A model generated the notes under the pieces. The model did not search any database, had not been told where the DNA came from, and saw nothing but the letters and a program-made list of their open reading frames with translations. From Saccharina japonica (lineage: Eukaryota; Sar; Phaeophyceae; Laminariales; Laminariaceae): a stretch of DNA of 64,000 nt. Positions 10,137 to 20,378 of the stretch are shown here, in pieces (positions within the stretch are counted from its first letter, which is position 1; each line of letters starts with the position of its first letter). The DNA is taken from assembly GCA_008828725.1 (NCBI GenBank), contig MEHQ01003775.1, positions 1 to 64,000 of the forward strand. The letters run 5' to 3'. Made by a program: the position numbers and the translations under genes.

Positions 10137-11831
10137 ATGGGACTTTGCTCATATGCTGCCTGCTCGAAGAGAGCGGCCTTCAACGAAAAGGGCAGCAAGA
10201 CGGCGGTGTATTGTAAGGAACATGCAGAGGACGGCATGGTTAAGGTCGGAGGCAACCTCTGCTTGAATAAATCCTGCACCAAGCGATCGAACTACAATTT
10301 CGAGAGCAAGACGGCAGCGTACTGCAAGCAGCATGCTAGAGATGGCATGTTTAATGTCCACAGCAGTCGGTGTTTACACGATTCCTGTACGACCAAACCG
10401 AGCTTTAATCTGGAGGGGAGCAAGACGGCGGCGTACTGCAAGCAACATGCTCAATATGGCATGGTTCATGTCTTCAGCAAACGGTGTTCACACGACTCCT
10501 GTACGACCACACCGATCTTCAGTGTCGAGGGCAGCAAGACGCCGGCGTACTGCAAGCAACATGCTGAGGACGGCATGGTTAAGGTCGGAGGAAGGCTCTG
10601 CTTGAATGGATCCTGCACCAAACGCTCGAACTACAATTTCGAGAGCAAGAGGGCAGCGTATTGCAAGCAGCATGCTGGAGACGGTATGGTTAATGTCCAC
10701 AGCAAGCGGTGTTTACACGAGTCCTGTACGACCAAACCGAGCTTTCATGTCGAGGGCAGCAAAACGGCGGCGTACTGCAAGCAACATGCTGAAGATGGCA
10801 TGGTTAATGTCTACAGCCAACGGTGTGTACACGACTCCTGTACGACCCAACCGAGCTTTAATGTCGAGGGTAGCAAGACAGCGGCGTACTGCATGCAACA
10901 TGCCGAGGACGGCATGGTTGATGTCCGCAGCAGGCGTTGCTTACATGCCGCCTGCACGACCAAACCGAGCTTCAGTGTCGAGGGCAGCAAGACGCCGGCG
11001 TACTGCAAGAAACATGCTGAGGACAACATGGTTGACGTCAGCAGCCGGCGTTGTTCACATCCCTGTTGCAACGTACGGCCGTACTTTAACATTTTGGGCA
11101 GCAAGTCGCCGGTGTACTGCAAGCAACATGCTGAATATGGCATGGTAGATGTCTACGGCAAGCGCTGCTTACACGACTCCTGTGCGATTGCACCTAGCTT
11201 CAATGTAGAGGGCAGCAAGACGGCGGCGTATTGCAAGCAACATGCTGAAAATGGAATGGTGAACGTTCGCAGTAGGCGGTGCTTACATGCCGCCTGCACG
11301 ATGATCCCGAGCTTCAATATTAAAGGCAGCAAGACGCCGGCATACTGCAAGAAACATGCTGACGAAGTCGTGGTTGATGTCAGTAGCTGGCGTTGCCTAC
11401 ATCAATCCTGCACGAAGGGATCCAGCTATAGTGTTGAGGGCAGCAAGACCTCGGCGTACTGCAAGAAACATGCTGAGGACACCATGCTGAACGTCGTTAT
11501 GAGGCGTTGTTTACACGACTCTTGCCCTAAGCGACCTGGGTGGGGTGTGCTGACCGACGGTGAGGCCACTACGTGCCTGCACCATAAGGGCGATATCTTG
11601 GGCATTCCGGTCGTCAACTTCAGAGCATTGTGCAGGGTCAAAGGCTGTAAGAGAGTTTCGCGCTGGGGACTCAATGGGAAGCAGCCTACCCACTGCCATA
11701 ATCACGGCCCCCTCGAGAGCGGGCTCGTCTGCACTGTCGAAAGGATTCGCAGAACGAGAAGTAGCCGTAACTCATCCTACGGTCCAGTAAAGAGCCGCTC
11801 ATTTCATGTTAAACCTGAGTGTTTCTTTTGA
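10137..11831 (+). CDS. EsV-1-7 repeat protein, 14 motifs (564 aa)
   Basis: The protein is a tandem array of the cysteine-rich EsV-1-7 motif, C-x4-C-x16-C-x2-H with about 12 residues to the next motif. Fourteen motifs cover nearly the whole chain. Motifs 2 and 5 have 15 rather than 16 residues in the long spacer. The last two diverge (GEATTC-LHH and KQPTHC-HNH types). A basic tail of about 45 residues ends KPECFF. The C3H spacing suggests a metal-binding fold, but this is unproven. Known brown algal members include the developmental regulator IMMEDIATE UPRIGHT; no function can be assigned here. An ATG 37 codons upstream (10026) is open, but in copy 2 that frame stops after eight codons and in copy 3 the ATG is lost, so I place the start at the shared MGLC methionine. 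There is no intron, signal peptide or membrane segment. Confidence 0.9.
   Translation: MGLCSYAACSKRAAFNEKGSKTAVYCKEHAEDGMVKVGGNLCLNKSCTKRSNYNFESKTAAYCKQHARDGMFNVHSSRCLHDSCTTKPSFNLEGSKTAAYCKQHAQYGMVHVFSKRCSHDSCTTTPIFSVEGSKTPAYCKQHAEDGMVKVGGRLCLNGSCTKRSNYNFESKRAAYCKQHAGDGMVNVHSKRCLHESCTTKPSFHVEGSKTAAYCKQHAEDGMVNVYSQRCVHDSCTTQPSFNVEGSKTAAYCMQHAEDGMVDVRSRRCLHAACTTKPSFSVEGSKTPAYCKKHAEDNMVDVSSRRCSHPCCNVRPYFNILGSKSPVYCKQHAEYGMVDVYGKRCLHDSCAIAPSFNVEGSKTAAYCKQHAENGMVNVRSRRCLHAACTMIPSFNIKGSKTPAYCKKHADEVVVDVSSWRCLHQSCTKGSSYSVEGSKTSAYCKKHAEDTMLNVVMRRCLHDSCPKRPGWGVLTDGEATTCLHHKGDILGIPVVNFRALCRVKGCKRVSRWGLNGKQPTHCHNHGPLESGLVCTVERIRRTRSSRNSSYGPVKSRSFHVKPECFF
10227..10904 (+). repeat. Internal 339-bp duplication within the EsV-1-7 gene
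   Basis: Sequence beginning 'gaggacggcatggttaagg' at 10227 recurs at 10566. The two 339-bp halves (113 codons, three motifs each) carry the same order: a VGG-L junction, then a CLN-SC motif with the 15-residue spacer, then a CTTKPSF motif. This unit is missing from the other two genes, so it arose within this copy and partly explains its larger motif number. Confidence 0.75.
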
Positions 11832-13270
11832 ATGACAGGTATAGTAGACCACGCCGTTTGGGAGTTAGAAAATTTCGTGTTTCCCGAAGTCCTTCGATTG
11901 CGCGGGCTAAATATGACCTTGTCGGCACTAACCCTCCACAGTTCCTGTAGGTGGTACCGTAGCGTTCTTTCGTTGCCCCGTTGGCGCGTTCTTTGTCTTA
12001 GGAGTTTCCTGCCATATGTCACTGAAGCTTTGGCGTTACAAAGCTGTTTGGGCCGAAAGAAGTCGAAAGTACATGTGACGTAACATCACATTAATATTGG
12101 GTGCGTTAGGGTTTCTTTTGTAATTGGATCTAAACAGTGCTACAATAACGACCTCCAACCGCGATTGTGGTTTGGCTCGAGGTCGTCGCTTGTATAGCGG
12201 ACATCGGCTATGTAGTTATTAATAGTACCTCCCTGGTTGAAACATGTTCCAGGACTTGGGAAAGAAGCAACGAATTGAAGCGAATGATGTGAACCAGGGA
12301 GTAGCCGTCAGATAAGGTCATTCAAATGTGTCGCAGAAAGAGTGCTTCAGTGTGCAGATTCACTGAAGTGGGCTGTCTTCCTGCTGTGGGTTGTCTCAGG
12401 GGTGAAGACCTGGCCCAGACCGTCCCATGATTGCTGTCATCAGGACGATTGGCGTCTTCAGGTGCTACTACAGAGCTGTGAATAACTAGATCGGGCTGCA
12501 CCAGTGTTCGATATATGTAAGCCAGAGGTGGGTTAGGTGTATGGGTCGCGTTCGGGTCGTAGTCTGGTTTGATCGCTCGAAGAAACGACAACGCCAGTAC
12601 GAGAGTTACATAATAATAGGGCAAGATCAAGGTCGGCCTGCACTTCATTTCGTCTGCCTCTGTAGCCAACGGTTACTTCTCCAGGCCAGTGACTCTCGTT
12701 CATTTGCGAGCCAAAGCAATTTCCTTCGCAGTACATCCGCTGTTCATCGAACGAAAATTTCAGCACCAACCCGCAACCAGTACCGGCTCTGCTAGTAAGA
12801 ACGCACGCCAATTTCACATATGACGCGACTTGCAGTTTCGCTTTGCTGTAGACAATCGATACAAATGGACACGACACGTTTGTTCATTTATCAACTTTTT
12901 TGGTGGGATGTCGTCCTAACACGTATTAGAGTCCGTCGTCAACACATCGTTGACTGCAGTCATAGTTCGAGAGAACTGTAGTAGCAACGACGGATAACGA
13001 CCTCACCTGCAGTAAAATCGTCACCTGATGAGATGGTCTATGTACCAGGACAAACTCCGCACCAATTAGTTCGTTTCGAATAGCTTGGGGACTCGATCGA
13101 GCACGAGATCCTTCCTTCAAAAGACCACCCGAAAGACAGGCGAAAATTGTAGGCAGTCGCTTATCCAATCGTGACAATCAAGTGTCATGCTTAGCGATAT
13201 GGTCAGCATCCACAAGCTGCTCGATGATCTACTCCGAATATCGGCGCCACGAGTAATCGGTTCACAGAGC
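11832..13270. other. Conserved 3' flank of the EsV-1-7 gene
   Basis: About 1.4 kb after the stop codon aligns with 57.52-58.96 kb (+). The first 800 bp also align with 34.43-35.2 kb (-). Open frames in the three copies share phrases (for example HSSVV-PE-ANR on the minus strand of this copy), but the protein identity is no higher than the DNA identity and stops interrupt copy 3. I read it as a 3' UTR plus duplicated non-coding DNA, or a very old pseudogene. Confidence 0.55.
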
Positions 13271-13670
13271 ATAGATGATGCTACGAGCTGGTCCGGCCAT
13301 AAAACTGATTTTTATTCAAACGACGCTTTTGAAAATACTTGAAAACATTCTGACTCCAAATTTGACCACAGTGTTGCTGAGTGTGTAGCGCATTTGCAGA
13401 CATTTCAAGTTTTGGATTCCGAGTTGAAGTCGTCGAGAAAAGTCATTTTGAAAAACTAGCGTCACGTACAGACATTTCTCGATACTAAAGTCTATACGAA
13501 ACCGAGAAAAACGTGGAAAGCGGATGACGCTGATTTTTGGTGTGAACATTCCTTGGGGCACAAGGAATCGATCGATATCCTCATCTTCGTCTAATTCGTT
13601 ATCTATCTAGAGATACGGCGCGCATAATATATCAATACAAATTCAAGATATTACGAGGAGAGACACTAAA

Positions 13671-13951
13671 ACCAATTTTCGCAGCTCTGTTTGACTATTT
13701 TTGACCTGAAATTTTGACACGTGATTCAGAGCGTATTTGTCTAGGCCTTCAAAGCGGCTCCAGAAAGAAAAAATGTTTTTTAACTTGAATTTCGGTCGGT
13801 TTATATCTTCGCGTTCCGCTCAAACGGTCATAATTTTAGCTCCTCATTTTTTTTCTATCTGGAGCCGCTTTGCCTCGATGGGAAATACGCATACCGAGCC
13901 CTATGCAAAATTCCAGACAACAATTCGTAAAACTGAGCTGCGAAAAACCAT
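13671..13951. mobile_element. Possible MITE with nested inverted repeats
   Basis: The ends 'accaattttcgcagctc' and 'gagctgcgaaaaaccat' share a perfect 12-bp inverted core. Inside them a second perfect 13-bp pair, CAAAGCGGCTCCA and its complement, lies at 13750-13762 and 13860-13872. The stretch is absent from the matching position in copy 3. No target duplication is clear, so the class is open. Confidence 0.45.
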
Positions 13952-13954
13952 TTA

Positions 13955-14640
13955 ACTGCTGCGGTAGGTTCTTGGCCAGACCAGCTCGTAAACGTCCAAT
14001 CTATGTCCAACTGCGCTGAGCATCCTCGCTGCCAACGTTTAGAATCCTAGATTTCCTTGTCTGGAGGTCTCGCTTGGGACGTGAGAGCATGGCCCGTGTC
14101 TGAATGAACTGTTTGTTTTCATAGATGACCTCCAGTTATGTCCAGCAAAACGTTGAGACAGACATGAGTCAGGCTCCACGCCCGAAACGAGAATTCCAGA
14201 CACAGACCTCCTGAAAAACGGCCTTCAAACGTGCCACCGACCATTGTCTGCTCAGTGTACAATGCACCCTTTGAGTGTTGCAGCGACTCGTGCTGTGTTT
14301 ATAAAAAACTCGGAGGCGGGGGTTAGTGCTCTGTCTCAAGATACGCAGATATGATGTGTTGTGTGTCAGTTTCGGGCATGTTTCAGATCATAAACAAATA
14401 AACCGGAGCCTTGTATGCGACCTCGGTGACACACGAATGACGGACCAGTGCTGTACAGCAGCGTAACTACTTGCATTCACTGCTGACATTTCTCGTGTGC
14501 AACAACGAATGCTCTGACCACGGATGTCATTGAATTATCTTCGGAACTGTGGTCATTCATTGCTTTCGACTACAACATAAAAAACGATGTCGAAACTGGT
14601 GCATTGTGGCCTCAATGATGGATAGTACTTCCATTTAGTA
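13955..14640. other. Block shared with the end of copy 3
   Basis: No gene is seen. The sequence from about 14.04 kb aligns with 59.64-60.42 kb, for example 'aaaacgttgagac' and 'ctgacacacgaat'-type phrases in the same order. Copy 3 carries a MITE insertion (59870-60141) that is missing here, making this an empty site. Confidence 0.55.
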
Positions 14641-14726
14641 TTGATGTTTGTTTTTCTTTCCCGCATTCAGCTTCGATTTATCTTGTCCTTATGGTCGCGA
14701 AAATAGTTGTATAACGTTCCAAAACG

Positions 14727-14967
14727 TGTCTATTGATTATCTACGAAATTGCATGTCATTATCGTTTTTCTGGGTATTGGGAGAAATAAATCCCCCTAGC
14801 CAGATGCACCGATCGCAGCCACCTGCGAGCTCCTGCGTACCTCGCCCATACTTTATATCATTTCTCTTTCCCTACTAAGATACCAGCCGGGTTCGTACCT
14901 ACTACCGTCTACAGTTGTCTCGGATTACCAAGCATCCGAATGGTACCATACCATTCGACTCCTCCAA
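14727..14967. repeat. Direct repeat, left copy (about 240 bp)
   Basis: It begins near 'attgattatct' and ends 'gactcctccaa'. It is about 90% identical by eye to 15371-15606. It could be one half of an LTR-like pair, but no target duplication flanks the pair. Its closeness to the recombinase gene favours a DIRS/Ngaro terminal repeat. Confidence 0.8.
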
Positions 14968-15370
14968 TCTAACTAAAACAACTTCAAGGAAAACGATAAA
15001 TTATAACAAAACATGTGAATTGAACCCCGGCTTCCTACAATGGCTCCCCCCCCCCCCATCGAAAGAAACTAATTGGGAGGCGGGCGGGTGGGAGGAAAAG
15101 GCCAAGACTTCTGGCTTGGTCGACCAATCTAGCAATTATCTGAATATGTTCACGTCTTCAGGAAGAACCTCGCTTTCGGCGTGGGCTTGCTTAGTCTATC
15201 CGTGGATTATGGTCAGAGAGTGAACACGTGCTCTCGTATTTCCAGGCCACACAATCTGACCCCAATCCCCGATATAACAAGCCGAATTATCCTGTACTAA
15301 TATACCTCGCTTTCACGAAACTACATCTCCGGAGACCGTTACTCAATTCATGGAAAAATTATATCCTTGA
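14968..15370. other. Interval between the direct repeats, with a second copy elsewhere
   Basis: Positions 15090-15365 recur at 32.62-32.76 plus 34.28-34.43 kb, where the same sequence is split by about 1.5 kb of extra DNA. No gene is visible. A C-run lies at about 15045-15058. Confidence 0.65.
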
Positions 15371-15606
15371 TTGATTATCTTTCGAATTGCATGTCATTAT
15401 CGTTTGTCTGAGTATTGGGAGAGAGAAATCCCCCTAGCCAGATACACCCATCGCAGCCACCTGCGAGCTCCTGCGTACCCCGCCCATAATTGATATGGTC
15501 TCACTCTCCCTACTATAACACCAGCCGGGTTCCTAACTAATACCGTCTACAGTTGTCTCGGATTACCAAGCATCCGAATGGTACCATACCATTCGACTCC
15601 TCCAAC
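15371..15606. repeat. Direct repeat, right copy (about 236 bp)
   Basis: Partner of 14727-14967. Its right end lies 34 bp from the stop codon of the recombinase frame, so it is very likely part of the same element. Confidence 0.8.
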
Positions 15607-15639
15607 TCCGAGGAAGTTTGAGACTACTGTTGCCGGGTA

Positions 15640-16642
15640 CTAGCTACCGTTTCCTACCCAAGACTGTTCGTTCCCCCGGCTGTCTCTCTCTTTCCCGTCT
15701 CTAGCCACCACTAGCTTATGCGAGACGTTTCTCGAATCCTCCACGGTACTACGCGTATACGCTTTGTACGCGTCGGACCTCCACCTCCCTTCTCTCTAAA
15801 TCACCCGTTCCGATATGTCTCCTCCGGCTGCGAGAGTAGTCGCTCCACCGATACGCAACAAGTGTAGGGCGAACTTATCGGGGTTACGGCCTGACTTCGC
15901 CACTAACTCCTTGATTTCTCGTAGAGCGCGACCGTACCTTACCACTTTTACGGACTTGCCATGACGATACGAGGAGAGGGGCGCGTGGTCGGGAAGACCA
16001 GAGAAGCATGACATCAACTCCAACGCAAGGGCTACGGCACCGCCGTCGACCCTAAAGGACGACTTCGAACCGCGAACCTCGGTTCGTGTCCGCACGCGTA
16101 CACTGCACACCTGCTCCTGATCACCCTTGCGACCCTTGAAGTGCACCTCTACCTTGTCAGCCTGTCGCCATCGCAAGTATTTCAACTGCGCGCCGCCGGC
16201 GTAAACCGCGACGTCACCCCGCGTCAGGCAATGCAAAGAGAGAATCGCCCCCGGCGGCGAACATCTCGTCCAGTCGCGCCAAAAGAAAATAACTCAGACA
16301 TAAACATAACCACAACACCTTTCCCTCCGGACCCCATGAAGGGATCAGAGTCTCCCCTGTCAAAAGCATACCAAACGAGATCTGCAGGCGAACGCGGCCG
16401 GGCGTTGCCGCTGCTACGTGAGATCGTGAAATACCTTTGAGCGCGCACTGGACCACGGGGGCCGTAACTGGCAGCTCCACTCCTACGTTCAACCGATGAA
16501 AATACTGTACAGCAGCGAATTATCCGGAAATTGTATTCGCCAGGTTACCTTCCGACGCGCAACACCACGACGCAACCTCAATCAACGCCTAAGCCTTGCT
16601 GCTATCAGAATCGCTCGACTCCAAGTATTCTGGGTATCTCAT
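15640..16642 (-). pseudogene. Tyrosine recombinase of the DIRS/Ngaro-like element (broken)
   Basis: The frame opens with an ATG at 16642-16640 that overlaps the stop of the upstream RT-RNase H frame as TGATG. The N-terminal part carries a SAM-like segment (FAAVQYFHRL near 16519-16490). The catalytic part shows an Arg in LLARLDE (about 16290), a HLLR box with GGAT after it (near 15840), and a Tyr in DAYKAYTR (about 15760), so all the signature residues of the family are readable. The frame is broken by a TAG at 16591-16589, a TAA at 16522-16520, a frameshift near 16220-16260 and a TAG at 15798-15796 directly before REGRW. In the family the recombinase inserts circular cDNA; this copy cannot make it in one piece. 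Confidence 0.8.
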
Positions 16643-18868
16643 CAACCTGTGAAATGTGCTCCAAGACCGGCCACCAGACTCGTACGTGCACCTAGTCCAG
16701 CCCGCAACTGAGCCACCGACGTACTGGAGGCCAAGATGTCGGCACAGAGATCCGCCCCCGCCTTGCCCAGTCACTGCTCCTGCCAACCGACGTCGGGACG
16801 GAGCGCACAGAGGTTGAGAGCGATGGTGGAACGGTCCCAACGTGACACCCCGTCAACCAGAACATTCGCAACGCCGCGCACGTGTTTTGCTCGAAAGCAC
16901 CATCCACTGCGCATCTCTAGACACCCGAGAATCCGCATAAGCGCACCCGCTCGTTGTTCACGTATTTCTCTACAGCGGTTGACCCAGTGGACGTCTCACA
17001 TGTTGTCGCCTCGCATTAGGACACTCTCGCCTACGTATTAGGTAGCTACCTTGGCGTCGACGGTGAACGCCCACGCCGTGACAATCATGGCGAGCAGCTC
17101 CAAAACATTAATAGACAAATCATGCCTCCCTTGCACGTGGGTCTGAAGGCGGTCCCGTGTGTCGTCGCCGATATCGACCCTCCACCACAGTCCCGTCTCC
17201 AAACCAAACCCCCCCATTCGGTCCCCGGAAGCATCGCTGATGAGCGTGCGCGAGTGGGGCTGCGAATTAACGCTAAATAATGGGGCGTCTAGTGTACCTG
17301 CCCCCCCCGGGCACATCGCCCTATCTATTATCAAACGCCAGAAAGAAAGGTCGTCGTGGAATTCGAGACCGAGGCGGACGCATAAGCGACCCGACAACGG
17401 CTGCCCCCCCCCGCCCCGGAATCGCTCGTGCCAGGCCTTCACCGGGGGCATACCCAACTGGTTAAGCATGCGCCGCACGAAAAATTTTCCCGGTCGCACA
17501 ACTTCGCAGACGTGCAACAATTTTCCCATCAACGAACGCAGCTCCGATTCCGACACGATTTGACGGTCCCCTGGCCACTTCGCGAGTAGCTCGCGCAGCC
17601 GTGTTAGTTTAGACTGCAGTACGGAAATCGTCATGGCGACCGTATCGAGCACTCACCCCAACACCTCGAGCCGCGTGTGCCACGAGGACACCTTGGCCGG
17701 AGCCAACAGGGGCGGCTCGTCTGATTTTCGCGCACCTAGGAGAGTACCATGATCGGACCCCAGGCTCTGCGACGCCCGCAAACACCGTTCGCCCGAAAGA
17801 AAACACTGTATCTCAACCGAAACCGCATCGTCTACATACATCCGGGTGAAAAACGGTTTCGTTGGTCCGCCACCGTCCCCCGGTGCGGCCCGGTACGCAG
17901 GAGGTAAGGAAACCGGCGTCTCCCCTTCCGCCGGCGAGCTGACTCGCACGTGGCTGGTAGCCGCCCGACTGAAGGGGTAACGACTGCTTCATGAAAAAAC
18001 GTATGGACGTGAGAGTTTTCCAGGGCGGCCGAAACCAAAGCCCAGAACCCTGGACTATTCTGCTATCCAAACTGGAGGCGCCTATCGACTACGATGAAAT
18101 AGCGGAACGCGTCCCCGAAGAGGGGGCAACGAGACCATTCTACGGGGATTTATCGAATGGCATCCTTCACGTCCATCTTGCTCAACAGGATGCGAGTAAG
18201 GGGTGCCGAGGGGCGACGCAAGTGCAAAATACGCCAAATTATCCCTCGCAACACGTGTCCTAACTTACAAGCCGGGGCCAACGAAAACTCGGTGTCGGCA
18301 TTAACTCCCGGTACAGATGTGGAACATGTCAGGTCATGGATAATTCTGATCTTCGAGGGGGAAACCGCCACTCCCAGAGGTGACACGCGCAGACCAGGGA
18401 TCTGATCCGCGGCTTCCCGCGGATAAACAAAGGCGCGACCGAACCGTACGTCCTCGGCGATCTTAGATACAATGTTGTCCTCGTACGGGCCAATCGAACT
18501 ATGGTTAACATATCGCAAGGCGGCGGTTAGATCTCCGGCGCCGCCTACCTCTACCGGCACTCCGTGAGAAATTATTTTCACCAGCAAGTCAGTATGCGCG
18601 AATTTCTTAACGCCCCAAACCAGGCCACCACCTGGCCAGGGTCTACACGGGGAACGGGCAACCTGTTTTCTAGGGCTTTCATGCACGCAAACTGGCCCTT
18701 GTGCACGGACAAAAACTGTGCGTAGCTACTCGCCACTCGCGCTAACACCTGTGCTACCCCCCCGGTCCCGTCAACCATCGATAAAGCCCGCACTGAAGTA
18801 ACGCATTCACGGAAAAGGGCAACCACACCTGCCGTTGGCGCCGTCGATGACGGACGTAGCTCGTCTCC
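16642..18868 (-). pseudogene. Reverse transcriptase-RNase H of the DIRS/Ngaro-like element (broken)
   Basis: Reverse transcriptase motifs appear in order: HDLT near 18360, KMDVKDA near 18170-18150, IPVEWSRCPLFG with NSPGFW near 18140-18030, and MYVDDAVSVE near 17840. RNase H follows with ISDASG (about 17250), NVLELLAM (about 17090) and the late DNM and HVRGVANVLVDGVSRW segments (17000-16840). Stops lie at 18152-18150, 18065-18063, 17655-17653, 17040-17038, 16998-16996 and 16773-16771. Frameshifts fall near 18600 and near 17975. Every stop could derive from a Gln, Trp or Arg codon by one transition. The proper end is TGA 16644-16642. The copy is dead, but its catalytic residues are still recognisable. 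Confidence 0.8.
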
Positions 18869-18871
18869 CTA

Positions 18872-20248
18872 TTAACTCCCCGAAGGCGCCGCCGAAGCCG
18901 TGGAACCACCCCTCGCCGCGACTCTGCCCCCCCCGCTGCTTCCGGCAGCGCTTGTACCGACGCCAGGTGTAAAGCGTCCTTCCTTCGCTCGTCCACCCGG
19001 CTTCGTGCCGCCGCCACCACCATTGCCGCCATTGTTGTTGTTGGCGCCTTTCCGTCCGCCGCCCCCGGCGTGGCCGCTGTTCGGACGGTTCCTCTTGCCC
19101 GAAGAGTAGTCGTACATGCACTCCGTCCCGAACAAACACGTGCCGTAATCCCGCCACGTGAAGCACAAGTCGAACCGACCGCCGCCACCCGAGCCAGTCG
19201 CCCGGGGGCGCTTCTTGCCTCGCCCCGAGGCTGCCGCCACCGCCGGGGCCGCTCGTGCGTCCATGAGGCCTCCTCCCCGGATGTAGTTCCCAAGCGACTG
19301 CCATTTCGGTTTCACGACGGGGGGCATTTCCTCGATCGCCGGCGGCCCCGCCTTCGCCGCGGTCGCCGCGGCGACGAACAGGCGCCGTGCGTACGCCTTC
19401 AGGTCCTCGTCGATCAACGATTACAGCAGGGGCCGGTTCTCCGCCACGAAGGCTTTCGCCCGGTGCTTCCGGCAGTGAACTCGAAGAAGCGTGAGACCCT
19501 CGTGGAGAGCGTTCTCCAGAGTGGCGAGCCGCTCGAGGGTGTCTTCCGATGTTACGCCGTCCCCCACGACCGCCAGCACGGCCTCGATCATAATCTCCAT
19601 CTGTTCCGGGAGGAACATGGTCCCAGCCAACCGGGGAATGTCTCCCTCGGCCATGTACGAGGCGACGCGGAACCCCGTGAAGTTGTTCAGTTGCATCGTC
19701 GTCTCGTCCGATGCCAGCGCCACGTCCGCCAGCAGGGCTTGCATCTCAGAACACTTCATGCCGTACACCAGCGGCTATTCCCCGGTCGTGATCCAGACCA
19801 TCCGGACGCCCGGGATGCGCCATGCGTTGTAGCGTTATTTCCCTTCGGCGCGCCGCACTGGTGTCGCGGGCTCGGTTTTGTCGTGGTCGTCGTCGTTGCC
19901 TCTGCGGTAGTCGTCGACTTTGTTTTGCAGCTGATGGCACATCTGGACGGCCCCGTTTTCCGCGGCGACCTCCTCCCGCGTGGCGTCGAGTGTCTCCCGC
20001 GGCGCGTCGCTCGCCGCCGCTTTCGCGGCTTGAAGGTCTGGTACGAGCGCGGCCAGCGATGCAAGCGTCACCCGTGCTTTGGATGCGGGAGGCGACGGCC
20101 TGCCACGCGCAGTGGTCGCGTTCCTGCCCCTGCGCGGCGTCACGTTTCTGCCGCGGGTGGTCGTCGCATTGCTGTTACGACCGGTCGTCGGCCCCGGGCT
20201 TCCCCCGGCCGGTGCCTTACCACCGCCGCTCCTGGTTGCCGGCGGCAT
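18872..20248 (-). pseudogene. gag-like gene of the DIRS/Ngaro-like element (broken)
   Basis: One reading frame of about 458 codons runs through this interval with no frameshift but three internal stops: TAA 19837-19835, TAG 19777-19775 and TAA 19423-19421. The N-terminal third is Arg/Thr/Pro-rich. The middle (19768-19424) is a helical, Met/Leu-rich segment. The C-terminal third has a CCCH-like finger with C-x8-C-x5-C spacing near 19160-19110, in which the expected His is Tyr, followed by Gly/Asn-rich sequence. The frame ends in tandem TAA TAG. The zinc-finger Tyr is also one transition away from His. The gag role is inferred from position and the finger. Confidence 0.65.
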
Positions 20249-20378
20249 CTGGTTGCACGGATAAATGCAACGCAGGAGTAGGGGGGGGAGGGGGTGGGGG
20301 GGGGGGGGTGTACTTCATTTTCATGCACGGCAGTAGTCGTATGGCCATAGGGGGCGGGAGCGAGGGAGGAGAGGGGGT

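Larger units (their letters stand above)
1..14640 (+). repeat. Segmental duplication, copy 1
   Basis: This stretch is the first of three copies of a large block. Its order is an alpha block (about 110-1484), a beta block (2199-2930), a gamma block (2935-3190), a CTG-rich tract (3345-3535), a LINE remnant, an EsV-1-7 gene and a conserved 3' flank. Homologous sequence recurs in the same order but inverted at 34.4-48.24 kb, and in the same orientation at 48.3-60.5 kb. The assignment rests on long stretches that align by eye at roughly 70-85%. Copy 1 lacks about 2.6 kb that copies 2 and 3 share between their beta and gamma blocks. The left end of the copy may lie outside the window. Confidence 0.8.
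14727..20378 (-). mobile_element. Decayed DIRS/Ngaro-like tyrosine-recombinase retrotransposon
   Basis: On the minus strand the order is gag (with a CCCH-like finger), reverse transcriptase with YVDD, RNase H, then a tyrosine recombinase. That order and the lack of an integrase are typical of DIRS/Ngaro-type elements. At the element's 3' side are two direct repeats of about 235 bp (14727-14967 and 15371-15606) separated by about 400 bp, which could be the B1-A2-B2 part of Ngaro-type split direct repeats. A matching A1 copy upstream of gag is not seen; the foldback element begins at 20379, so that end may be lost. All reading frames are broken, mostly by single stops. Confidence 0.75.

Noticed and set aside
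14727..15606. A small LTR or TRIM element
   Set aside because: The repeat pair can be read with TG...CA ends, but no target duplication flanks it, and the adjacent recombinase gene gives a better explanation.
18807..19304. Two overlapping minus-strand frames in the gag region
   Set aside because: They are out of frame with the CCCH-bearing frame, and their Arg/Gly/Trp composition reflects GC-rich codons read off-frame.
19070..20281. 403-codon open frame on the plus strand
   Set aside because: It lies antisense to the gag-like gene in GC-rich DNA, is dominated by Arg, and has no recognisable domain. The minus strand carries the zinc-finger-bearing frame.
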